The translations under genes and the position numbers were made by a program. From Glebionis coronaria (lineage: Eukaryota > Streptophyta > Magnoliopsida > Asterales > Asteraceae): a stretch of 64,000 nt of DNA. The notes under the pieces were generated by a model. The model saw only the letters and a program-made list of their open reading frames with translations, made no database searches and was not told the origin of the DNA. Every line of letters begins with the position of its first letter. The stretch's first letter is position 1. The DNA is taken from assembly GCA_025667525.1 (NCBI GenBank), contig CM046875.1:123990340-124054339 (forward strand). The letters run 5' to 3'. Shown here one piece after another: positions 1 to 9,471 of the stretch.

Positions 1-1095
1 ATTATTCCTTTGACTTTTTTCAAATTTCTTTTTACAGAAGTCTTAAGCAACTCAAAAGAAGCTTGTGTGTCTAGTTTGAGCTTATGGCATCAGCTTATAG
101 CTTAATGGGCCAATAAGCCCATTAAGAATAAGTTGTTTGATATAAGTCAGCTTATTTAATATTTTCAGCTTTTGGGCCTTTGAAAAATTCTGTTCAGAAT
201 CAAATTTTGAGTTAGATAGGAGTTTTTGGGCTTAATTGGACAACATTTTGCTTATTGGGCCTATTTGAGCCCATTAATGGGACTGTTTGGACTTTTGGCC
301 CATTTGGAGGCCCATTAAGGGTATTTTTGTAATTTCAACTTCATTTATGTGTTATTTAGGTTAAATTAAGCTAGTTTGCAAGTTTTTAGAATTTTTTATA
401 AATTTTGGATTTTTAATATTATTTTATTATTATTTTATTATTATAAATTAAAATTTAGATTTTTCAAATTTTTATATTTTTCTTAGGTTAAATACATTAA
501 GTTAGGAATTTTACAACTTTTAGAATATTTTTATTGTTCTTAGATTAATTTTTATAATTATTTTAAGTTTTAAGAGTTTTTAATTATTTTTAAATAGTTT
601 TTATTAATTTTTAAATTTTCAAAATAGTTTTAAATTAAGTTTGGTTATTTAGAGGTTTACAAAGTGATAAATCTCATTTTGGGCTTTTTGTTAATTAAAT
701 TGATTTTTAGGGCTTTAATTAGCATTGAAAAATCATTATTTAATTAAATAAAAGGTTTGGGTGATTTTTGATTTTTTGTAAACTCTAATTTCATTATTTA
801 GGATTTATTGCAAATTTCTAGGAATTTTTAGAGTAAATTTTTAATTTTGGTACTTTTTACGGTTTTACGTGTACGACCTTTTCGTCTTAGTTTAATCCGT
901 CATCGTAACCGTCATTCTCTTTTTATCCCGTTTCTATTTTCTTTTCTCATAATCATATAATCACATAATTAATCATCTCTCTACACAACACACTAGCCTC
1001 CTTGGGAAACAAACTTGAACTTCATTGGTCATTGGTGCTTGGTTTTCCTAAACCGACACTTAATACTTTCCACTATTTTACCTCCTTTTCCTAAA
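1..1095. other. AT-rich non-coding stretch with TGGGCC motifs
   Basis: I find no coding signal here on either strand. The first 320 bases carry many copies of TGGGCC/GGCCCA or GCCCATTAA motifs, and the rest is T-rich. Near 1098 it abuts the broken reverse transcriptase of the next element, so the junction is either a deletion or the edge of another, unidentified insertion. I cannot assign it to a family. Confidence 0.5.
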
Positions 1096-1097
1096 GG

Positions 1098-2271
1098 TGT
1101 GTAAAAGGGCTACATCAACGAACTTGTCTAGAAATTCATGGAAGATTCTGTTCATCAGATCCATGAACACTGCTGGAGCATTGGTAAGGCCAAATGGCAT
1201 GACTACAAATTCATAGTGGCCATAGCGTGTACGGAAAGCAGTCTTGGCGATGTCCGGCTCCTTAACCCGTAGCTGATGATAGCCTGACCTTAGATCAATC
1301 TTGGAGAAATTTTTGGCCCCTTGGAGTTAGTCAAACAGATCGTCTATACGTGGGAGTGGATACCTACTCCTGATGGTAATCTTGTTGAGCTCGCGATAAT
1401 CTATGCAAAGATGAATACTGCCATCCTTCTTCTTAACAAATAAGACCGGTGCGCCCCATGGAGATGCGCTCGGTCGAATGAAACCTCGTTCCATAAGTTC
1501 TTGTAGTTGATCCTTCAACTCCTTTAACTCTATGGGAGCCATGCGATAAGGAGCCTTGGAAATCGCATCAGCTCCTGGGATGAGCTCGATATTAAATTCT
1601 ACTTCACGTGCAGGTGGTATGCCTGGAAGTTCTTCTGGAAATACATCTGGAAATTCTAACACTATCGGTTGATCCTGAATTGATGGGGATTCAGCATCCA
1701 TGTCATGAACAGTAGCTAGATAACCCTCGCACCCATGTGACAATAGTGCACGTGCTTGCAGGGTTGATATGATTTGTACAGACCTGCCGGGTATGAACCC
1801 GTTGTGAATGTACTCTGGTGCATTAACATCACCGAATATCACTCGATATGAATGGCAGTCTATGGTAGCATGATGCTTGGATAGCCAATCCATGCCTAAA
1901 ATCATGTCAAAATCATTCATGTCCAGCGGAAGTGGGTCAACAGGACGAACCTTGTCGTCAAACTCTAGGGGAAGGCTCTTGTACACATGGGTTATAAGTA
2001 TAGAGTCTCTCAAATGCGTGGAAATACTGAGTCTATTCTCTAGTGGCATGGGGAGTATCCTAACATTCTTGGCATAAGCAGTAGAAATGACCGAGTGAGT
2101 AGCACCCGTATCAAACAGAACACATGCAGCTTGACCATACATATACAAGATTCCAGTGATGGTACATGTAGACTTGTTGGCTTGATCGTGAGATGTCGTG
2201 TAAACGCGTCCAGTAGTAGGAGGCGGCTTGGTATCAGCATGTCCTGATGTGCCTTCCATCTCGCCCTTGTG
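1098..2271 (-). pseudogene. pol: Element A pol: aspartic protease and N-terminal reverse transcriptase
   Basis: This continues in the same frame as the zinc knuckle of gag. A retroviral-type aspartic protease is shown by LFDTGATHS (about 2085-2115) and by [12 protein letters not shown] downstream. A linker leads into Ty3 reverse transcriptase with [16 protein letters not shown], then CIDYRELNK and [11 protein letters not shown]. An in-frame TAA follows DLFD at 1327-1329, where the family has QLQGA, consistent with a CAA to TAA change. The frame then continues through a recognisable RT segment ([13 protein letters not shown] and [13 protein letters not shown] blocks) to about 1098. The catalytic aspartate pair is not reached. 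Non-functional. Confidence 0.85.
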
Positions 2272-2413
2272 GCAGTCCTTCATGCGATGGCCAGGAAGAC
2301 CACACTTGAAGCATGCATGCTGTCGCGGCGACATGTCCCTGGGTGCCTACGGTGGCAAGTAGAGCAAAGAGGATGAGTATATCATCCAGCAGGTGTCCTG
2401 ACTGGCTGAGAAC

Positions 2414-2486
2414 CTGATAAAACATTATACATCAGACATGATAATAGGGTACAAAGGATAATGCAGATAATCGTAAGATTGAATAC
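2414..2486 (-). other. Candidate intron 3 in element A gag (73 bp)
   Basis: On the minus strand it begins GTATTCAATC and ends ATGTTTTATCAG. The upstream exon ends in phase 1 and the junction gives a Gly codon. The frame then enters the RHPG zinc block, with one TGA on the way. A weaker alternative acceptor (ACCGTAG at 2347-2349) would put the zinc block out of frame. Confidence 0.55.
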
Positions 2487-2551
2487 CAGTGATAGCTGGA
2501 CGGTTAGGCTGCGAACCTCTCTGGTTCTGGTCCCTACCATTACCATGAAAC

Positions 2552-2627
2552 CTGGTAGAAGATTTGCTAATGTGTTAGAATTAAGAATTTTAACATGAAT
2601 CATAAGAAAATGTGTAAGTATAAGGAC
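2552..2627 (-). other. Candidate intron 2 in element A gag (76 bp)
   Basis: On the minus strand it begins GTCCTTAT and ends AATCTTCTACCAG, with a branch-like TTCTAAC inside. It is phase 2, like intron 1, and the junction again makes an Arg codon. In element F the matching region (about 39370-39420) runs straight from an Asn/Arg-rich stretch into GHGRDQ with no insertion. Confidence 0.6.
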
Positions 2628-2777
2628 CTGCTGCTGTTGGAGTGTCCAGCGTTGTTACGGTAATTATCATTACCGCCACGCCTATCTGTAGCAGAACGGT
2701 CGTTAGTCTGACCGTTTCCCTTGGGCTGATTAGGCTGCTGCTGAGTAGCCGGCTGAGACCGGTCCCCAGTCTTCTGC

Positions 2778-2860
2778 CTGGAAGATACAATTTAAAGAGA
2801 TGAAATCTTGAGATATACTGAAAGAATACGGATTGGTCACCGCTTGAATACGAATGTTAC
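2778..2860 (-). other. Candidate intron 1 in element A gag (83 bp)
   Basis: On the minus strand it begins GTAACATT and ends with a pyrimidine-rich TGTATCTTCCAG. The left exon ends in phase 2 (AAG AG) and the next exon starts with G, so the junction restores an Arg codon and the frame runs on through a Q/N-rich stretch. Without splicing, the gag frame stops at the TAA inside the donor. Confidence 0.65.
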
Positions 2861-3588
2861 CTCTTATCGGGTCTCTCTGCTTCCCCGAACTCATCTCTCT
2901 CCTGCAGCATATCCAACTTACGTGCTGCATCGGCTACTTGTGCCACCGTGTTGAACGTAATACACACCAAGTTGTTTGCGACCCATGTACGAAGAGCCCA
3001 CCTAAAGTGGTGTGCCTGCTCTTCAGGAGTACCTGCCGCTGCACCAAGGAAACCAGCTAAGCGAAGAAAGTGTTGCATGAACTCGTTGCTATTCTCCCCA
3101 GCTCTCTGTCGGATCCCATGGTACTCCCTCTTCAGCTTGTCTTGCTCAGCCTTGGGAAAGAACTGATCCATCACCCTATCCCTGAACTGAGCCCATGTCA
3201 AACCAGTCACCCAATTATCACCTCCCTCGGACTGCTTCAGTGCTAACCACCAATTTAACACATCACCTTCGAACTAGTAGCATACCAACCTCAACTTGAA
3301 AACGGGGTCATAGCCCATAACATCGAAGATCTTCTTAATGTGAGCCAACCAGCTTTCAGCTTCACTGGGGCTATCTGTTCTCTCGAAAGCTCGAGGACGA
3401 AGCTTGTTGAATCTCTCCAGCCATGTGGCCAATGTCACTGGAGAAGGATGAGGAGGTACTGGGTGATGCTACTGATTGTTGGTAGCCTAAACCTTAGCCC
3501 TGATTTCGTTCCTCAGCTGAGGAAGCATAGCTTGCATTGCAGCTTGGATTCCTGCATTGAGTTGTTCCTGCTCGCGTGTGAGAAGCAT

Positions 3589-4022
3589 CTGACAATATAA
3601 CAAAAAATACATGATTAAACTGATCGAAACATAAACTATATACATGAAAAAAAAAATTATACCAATAAATCATGAGAAAAAATTTATGTAGGAAAACCAG
3701 TACGTGAATGCATGATGAAGTTTTATGAAAACTTTTGTATGCGCGAGAGTGAACGCCTATGGTCAGTTCACCCAAAACAAAAGACATGGCGAGGGGACGC
3801 CTATGGGTCGGTCCCATATTTAAAAGTTTCGATAAAACACATGTGACTAAATAGGGCCAGTCCTGTACCAACCATTACTTAGTCATAAACCTGCGACAAT
3901 GACATATATATGTATGCATGAAAATAATGAATGCATGAAAACCGACTGTCAGTTCTAGGAAGACCATAGTGACTACCCACTAATCACATATCATGTTTTG
4001 AGAGCCTACATGTCGAAGCCTT
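3589..4022 (-). promoter_or_regulatory. Element A untranslated leader with twin hairpins
   Basis: This is the leader between the primer site and the gag start, with no coding signal. Two stem-loops sit at 3749-3771 (GTGAAC/GTTCAC) and 3794-3815 (GGGAC/GTCCC). Both enclose the conserved loop core GCCTATGG. The same leader recurs in element F (40330-40956), although F's coding region has decayed. A role in RNA packaging or dimerisation is inference. Confidence 0.6.
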
Positions 4023-4035
4023 GGCTCTGATACCA
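4023..4035 (-). other. Element A primer-binding site (tRNA-iMet type)
   Basis: The minus strand reads TGGTATCAGAGCC, complementary to the 3' end of plant initiator tRNA-Met. It lies 4 bases inside the LTR end, which fixes the element's orientation as minus. Confidence 0.92.
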
Positions 4036-4039
4036 TAAT

Positions 4040-6977
4040 TGTAACACCCCATTTTGATAAATTTAATGTCACGCGTGATTATAGCGTGTCATCAAAGCAT
4101 ACAAGGATAAATGTCTAAACATTACATGACCATAAAGGAAATACCGAAATCAAACATCGGTAATCCAAAAGTAGAACTCATCACACACAAAGATAAGTAC
4201 TGTAAATGAAAGGACTAAACAATGTCCATGGAAATGAGTATCAAAGTATAGATAAATGCATAAAGTAAAGAAGTCTAGAAAGCTTCCAGTCCATATGTAC
4301 GTACGCTTAAAGTCTACGAGCGTCCCTGAGTACCTGCCGTTTTGGGAACATGAAAAGGAAAACGGCTGAGCAATACGCTCAGTGCACGGATATACAAATA
4401 GAGCATTAATAATATAAGCATATAAGCATGAAACAGCGGAAGAAACTAAATCCTGAATATCCTGGTTATATCTTAGTAAAACTGGTTTTATAGTTTCAAA
4501 GACTTATGTTTATCTTGTAAAAATTGTTTAACATATTTACCATTAGCCAATATAGGTCATGAAATATCAACGTGCATGAATACTTGGAGGGGTGACCTCG
4601 TCATGCAATTTAGAGGGGCTGCCTCTAATTTAATATACTCGTTTTGGGTAGGAGGGATCGGCTCCCTGTGAAGGATGCAACGCAAACATCACATTCACAC
4701 TGAGTAATCTGCTGAAACATGTATACTAGGATGCACCCATACGCCCCACCTGATAATATAATAAATGGCCAAAAGCTGAAAGGGACGCCACGAGCTATCA
4801 CTCCGCCGTGGTGAAGTCATAACACCAGTGCCTCTAGAGTTATGGTTATGGTACCTCCATAACTAGGTGAAACTATTATGCATGTATATGGCTTTAGCTA
4901 TTCTAATCAAACATAAGCAATTCAAAAACATATAAAACATATACTGGGGAAAACAGTTGGCTGCATAAAGGGAAATCCTAATAAGGAAAGATTTTCCATA
5001 CTGAAAGGACGAAGAATCCGTACCTCGTCTCCAGTGAACGAAGAAGACGAACGGAAGAGAGTCCTACTTCGGTATCACTAATTCTACATAAATACATACA
5101 TGTATAAGTATCTGATTACTGAGTACGTAACTGGTTTTATATCATGTCTTAGCTTGTTTTATATGTTCATGTCATGTTTTACTGATTTAAGCTTTATACT
5201 GTGTTGATCATATATTTTGTCTATTCTGATTAAGTATTACTTGTATTTCATGTATTAATATACTTGTGTGTAATAATAAGTAACTTTCTAAATATAGTAG
5301 GTTTCCTAAATTAGAAAGTTTCCAAAAATAGAAAGTTACCAAAAATAGAAAGTTTCCAAAAATAGAAAGTTTCCAAAAATAGAATTCCTGCTTAAAATAG
5401 ATAAGTTTCTAAAAATAGAAAGCTTCCATAAATAGATTAGCTGCCTTAAATAAATAAGTTTCTAAAAATAGAAAGCTTCCATAATTAGATATAAGCTGGA
5501 TAATTAAGCTAATTATATAAGCTTAAGTGTTTACTGATTAATATTTTAAGTCATGTTATTATAAAGTATAGTTTATTAATTATGTCATGTGAATTAATAA
5601 ACTATAGATTAAAGTATTTAATTAAATGTAACATGATTTAATTAAATAAAGGTAAAATAAATACTTAGGTTAAAACATGTATTATTATTTATTAATAATA
5701 TAACCTAAGTCATGTAAATTAATTAATTATAAGTCATGGTTTTAATAATTAATTAATTATATAGTCTAATTAAAAGATAAATACTTAGGTTAAAATTCAT
5801 GAATTAATAATAAAATTAATAACCTAAGTCATGTAAATTAAACTAATCATGTTCATGCTTTTAATTAATTTAATTTAAAATTTTGTAAAATAATATAACT
5901 AGTAAAAATAGTAAACCTTGAAAAACAACTCATGAACCGGACCGTGCTTTTATTGTAAACATGTGTGAACCGGACCCGTGATTAAAACCCAGTCCGGACC
6001 CGTGATTAAAACCCATGAACCGGACCCGTAAACATTACCATACCCCGACCTAGGTCGGGGTTTTCCCTTCCTTGCTGCTGTCGTGACCCGAGACCACCCA
6101 AACCACCACCAAACCGAGACCATGTGGTCTCGGTGGTGCGAGTAAACCCAAGCCGAGACCCCTCTTAGGGCTCGGTTAGGCGTCGGCCACAACAAACACC
6201 CCTTAACACTTGATTTATTTAACCCCCATGATTAAATAGCCTGTTTATATCTTGTTTTTAATTAGTTTATTTAAAAACCTTCATGATTTTATGTGATTAA
6301 ATTTTATGTGATTAAATAAATCAAAACATAAAATTAAAAAGTTAGGGTTTATACCAATTACGTGAAATCAAGAAGGATGAACACATAACGAACCTTGCAC
6401 TAAATTAAAGACCAAAAAAAAAACCGAACACCCCTTTGGTGTTCTTAAATCCGGCGGCCAAAGAAGGAGAAGAAAAAGGGATTAGTGTTTCTTGCTTTTC
6501 TAAATTTTGGTTAATATGAAACTAATCTTTTCGGTTTTTCCTAGTTAGTAAATTCTACATGGTCTTGGCCCATGTTCTTGTTGTGTCCGCGGGTATAGGT
6601 CCCACATGGGGTGACCCGAACATTTTCTGTGTCTAAAATAATAGTGTGTTCTCGTGTTCGTTAATTACATGGTCTAATAAGTTATCGATCGTGACTTAAT
6701 ATATTTATTCGTGATCGTAATAAATATAAATACATACATAATATTAACTCGTGATTTATTTACGTTCATGATTTCATGTTCGTATATTCGTGATTATAAT
6801 TATTATTGAAATAATTATCGTGTATTAATACGTAATAAATACTTTTCGTGTTATAACACGTACGTACTACTTGTAATTCTTGTTCATGAAACGTAAACGT
6901 GTTATAAAAGGAAAGTTCTAATCATGTACGTACTATCGTAAGGGCACTATTTATGGTAAAAGCATGCGGGTTTTACA
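4040..6977 (-). repeat. Element A 5' LTR (2.94 kb)
   Basis: On the plus strand it starts TGTAACACCCC and ends GCGGGTTTTACA. The TGTAA/TTACA ends match the LTRs at 14364-32095 (split), 33765-36737 and 40974-43944. It holds a 17-bp tandem array, AT-rich TTAGGTTA inverted repeats around 5600-5850 and a GC-richer block at 5930-6190. It codes for no protein; short ORFs here are fortuitous. It is the most diverged LTR of its family in the window. Confidence 0.9.
5283..5490. repeat. 17-bp tandem array in the element A LTR
   Basis: Degenerate copies of TTTCCAAAAATAGAAAG run head to tail, with variants such as TTACCAAAAATAGAAAG and TTTCTAAAAATAGAAAG. The same array with different copy number is present in the D and F LTRs. 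Confidence 0.9.
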
Positions 6978-7805
6978 AATAGCGTAGCTAAACTTGACTT
7001 AAACACGTTAAGGATACTAGATAGAGTAAACTTGGATAAGTAAACTCGGGTTGAGTCAAAAGATGCATGACGGGCCTAATATATCAAAGACATCTAAACT
7101 TATTAAAACAATTTTATTAAAAATTATTCTACTGAAAGAAAATTACGATAACAAAGGAAAAACTACTAGGCCAGATTAAATTAAAATTTTTGAAAAATGT
7201 CGAAAAATCAATTTTTCGGTTAAAATGAGGACATATACAAGGAAAAGCCCACTTAACTTCGATAAAAGTCCCCCTACACTTAATATAAACATTTTCCTCA
7301 ATGTATAAGCATGTGGGAGTAAACTCCGATACACTTAGGACATTGTGCACTTTGTTTAAATCTTGCTAAGGAAGAGACAACTAAGGTGATTCCTATTTTA
7401 ATATTGAAGAATATAAAATAGTGAATCAAAAGAGTTTAGGATAGAACCGGGAAGACGGGAACACGGAATCACGGGTCGTCAAAAGTCATTAAGAATGGAT
7501 CTTTGAAAGCTCGAATCCCTGCACATGATAAGAATGAAAACAACAAACACATACTAGGGTCTCCCCCTACACTTATTATAAAAACAGATAAAGATAGATA
7601 GATAATCGGGTTGCCTCCCGAGAAGCGCTTGTTTTTATTAACCGAGTCACGAGCCTGACTCGACCCCGAATTAAATGGTCCATGGGGAAGACTCGAATGT
7701 AATACCGGGATCAAAGACCTTATCCTCGTTCCCGGAGGAAAATAATAAAGGAGAGGCAGGAGGATAAGTCTTGAAGGGTAGAAAAGTCCTTTCAACATAC
7801 GAAAA
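6978..7805. other. Non-coding part of element B
   Basis: Only short, composition-driven ORFs occur here. Two copies of a minus-strand motif AGTGTAGGGGGA lie near 7268-7280 and 7560-7572. They look like polypurine tracts but have no LTR next to them. Confidence 0.4.
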
Positions 7806-9227
7806 CTATGTGAAATCATGATCCACGGGAGGTGGGGTGGGTAAAGGAATCAAAATGTCAGCCCCAAAAGACATATGATTATCACTGAGCGGCCAAGCTA
7901 TAAAGGTGTCAATCATGGAATGGTTAGTGTCACCTCCCGGGTCAAAGAACTCATCCTCGGTAATGATTTCTAAAGGTTGGGATAAAAGGTGCTTGGGAGG
8001 GTGACTTGGGACAATATCTTCATGCAACAAATTATCAAAAAGAATATCCCCCTCCGTATCATCATCATCAATACCCTGAGGTATTGAGAGAATGTCGATT
8101 TCCTCCATAGCTGTATCATAATTCTCAACTGAAGTAATAGACGGAGGTAAAGACTCTGAAATAGGAGCAGAATTCAACGCTTCAATTTTAGCAATAAGAA
8201 GATGAACTTTCAGTAATTTGTCCCGAAGAATAACGTCTTCCACCTAATCTACAAGACCAAGTTCAGTGGTGAACTTCTCGTAAGTTGGATAGAATAAATC
8301 AACATCGCCCTCATCTCCCGGAGGAGATTGAGAAATTTCAAAGGTGGAATTCTCATAGGATGGAGAAAAATCATCATCATTAAGAGCGACCTGGTCCATA
8401 AGCTCAGCAAAAGTAGGGACATCACAAACCTCCACCAATAAGTTGTCGAGACCAAATTCACTAATCTCACTCGATGAATCACAATACTTAGACGCATTTG
8501 GGATATCAAGAGTAGGAGTAGTAATCTCAGAAGATGGGTTGAGATCATAGATATCATCCTCGTCATCATTATAATAGTAGTATGGACGCACAAGAGGAGG
8601 AGTATAATCACTAAGATTAGATACTTTCTCTTGTTGATGTCGCTTTTCCTTCTCCCATGCTTCTTTTAGTTGAACTACGACTTCTTGAAGTTGCAAAATA
8701 AGGGCTTGTGTTTCTTAATTTGGATTCAAAGAAGGTTGATGATCGAGGGTGTATTGTGGGGTCTCAAAATTATGAAAACTATAATTATAACACGGATGTG
8801 GTCCATCATAAATCATCGGTTGAAAAGAATTAGAACACGGATTTGGCTCATAATAATTCATCGGCTGACAATAAGAATTATCGTGAGGGCCCCCACAATT
8901 GTTGCAATACGGGTATTGAGGAAAACCCCGTGCTTCTTGTAGATAGCTATTACCATTGTCATAGTTGTAACCCGGTTCTTCCCTGTCATGAGACAGGTAT
9001 CGAATTGGACACGAAACATGCTAATGAGAATCGCTTCCACAATATATGCAAGAGGGTGGAGTAACTGCATTAGAAGCAAAGGATGAGTTAATCGAATTGC
9101 ACGAGAGACAAAATCCAAATTGTGTATTGTCGATATCATTTCCACACCGCTCACATGTACACCATTGACATGTTTGAAAACCATACAATGGTCTTACACA
9201 CCCTACACAAGCAACATACGAATCCAT
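7806..9227 (-). pseudogene. Element B leading ORF: Cys-rich, acidic protein of unknown function
   Basis: One reading frame runs from an ATG at 9227 to 7806, broken by stops near 9021, 8715 and at 8244-8246. The N-terminal 70 residues carry repeated CxxC pairs (CVGC, CQWCTCERC, CLSC, CIYC), like a zinc ribbon. Further on, about 8880-8930, is CNNCGGPHDNSYC, a C-x2-C-x3-H-x4-C knuckle, followed by a Tyr/Pro/Asn-rich stretch. Then come a charged helix (LQEVVVQLKEAWEKEK) and long Asp/Glu/Ser-rich regions. It lies directly after the primer site, where gag would be expected, so a gag-like or accessory structural protein is likely. I do not recognise a retrotrans_gag domain. About 470 codons in all. 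Confidence 0.6.
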
Positions 9228-9450
9228 TAAGAATTAAACACAATAGAGAAGTAAAAGTAATATTTTGTGTGCAAAACTTTTTGAAAAGAAATGCTTTTTA
9301 TGATTTTTTTAATGTGTTTGGGATTTTTGAAATTTTTTATTTTTTAGGATTTTTGAAAATTTTTGGCAAGAAAATAACGTTCAAAAGTGAACGGATCCCA
9401 AAATCCAACGCGTCTCTCACAAAAAACCGTTAATCTTCACGAAAAGAGCC

Positions 9451-9463
9451 GGCAGCGGTGCCA
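9451..9463 (-). other. Element B primer-binding site (tRNA-Asp-like)
   Basis: The minus strand reads TGGCACCGCTGCC, close to the TGGCGCCGTTGCC site used by Athila-type elements. It lies about 8 bases inside the LTR end. Confidence 0.7.
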
Positions 9464-9471
9464 TTTGAATT

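Larger units (their letters stand above)
2272..3588 (-). pseudogene. gag: Element A gag, interrupted by three intron-like segments
   Basis: The start at 3588 is the first ATG after the leader. The retrotrans_gag domain spans about 2861-3420 (FRDRVMDQFFPKAEQ, YHGIRQRAGENSNEFMQHF). It ends with a zinc region: a Cys/His block of type C-x2-C...RHPG-x-C near 2345-2375, then the CCHC knuckle [14 protein letters not shown] at 2272-2313. Between domain and knuckle the frame is broken by three GT...AG segments (2778-2860, 2552-2627, 2414-2486). Skipping them gives one Gln/Asn/Arg-rich frame. In-frame nonsense codons lie in the N-terminal part (two near 3470-3490, one near 3276) and after intron 3, and a frameshift precedes the knuckle. 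Most nonsense codons are explained by C-to-T changes at CAG, CAA or CGA. Confidence 0.8.
1098..6977 (-). mobile_element. Element A: truncated Ty3/gypsy LTR retrotransposon, 5' LTR plus gag-pol start
   Basis: The element reads on the minus strand: 5' LTR (6977 down to 4040), primer-binding site, leader, gag, protease and the first part of reverse transcriptase. It stops abruptly near 1098 before the RT YxDD/FIDD box, so RNase H, integrase, polypurine tract and 3' LTR are missing. The LTR starts TG and ends CA and belongs to the same family as the LTRs of elements D and F further right. The long LTR, tRNA-iMet primer site and RT wording suggest a Tekay/Del-type chromovirus, which is inference. 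It lies within the internal region of element B. The base just outside the 5' LTR begins AATAG, the candidate half of a target duplication whose partner is not present. Confidence 0.85.

Noticed and set aside
5283..5490. Regular repeats as a CRISPR array
   Set aside because: Units are contiguous with no spacers, inside a plant LTR.
7260..7580. Two GTGTAGGGGGA tracts as polypurine tracts of element B
   Set aside because: No LTR start follows either one.
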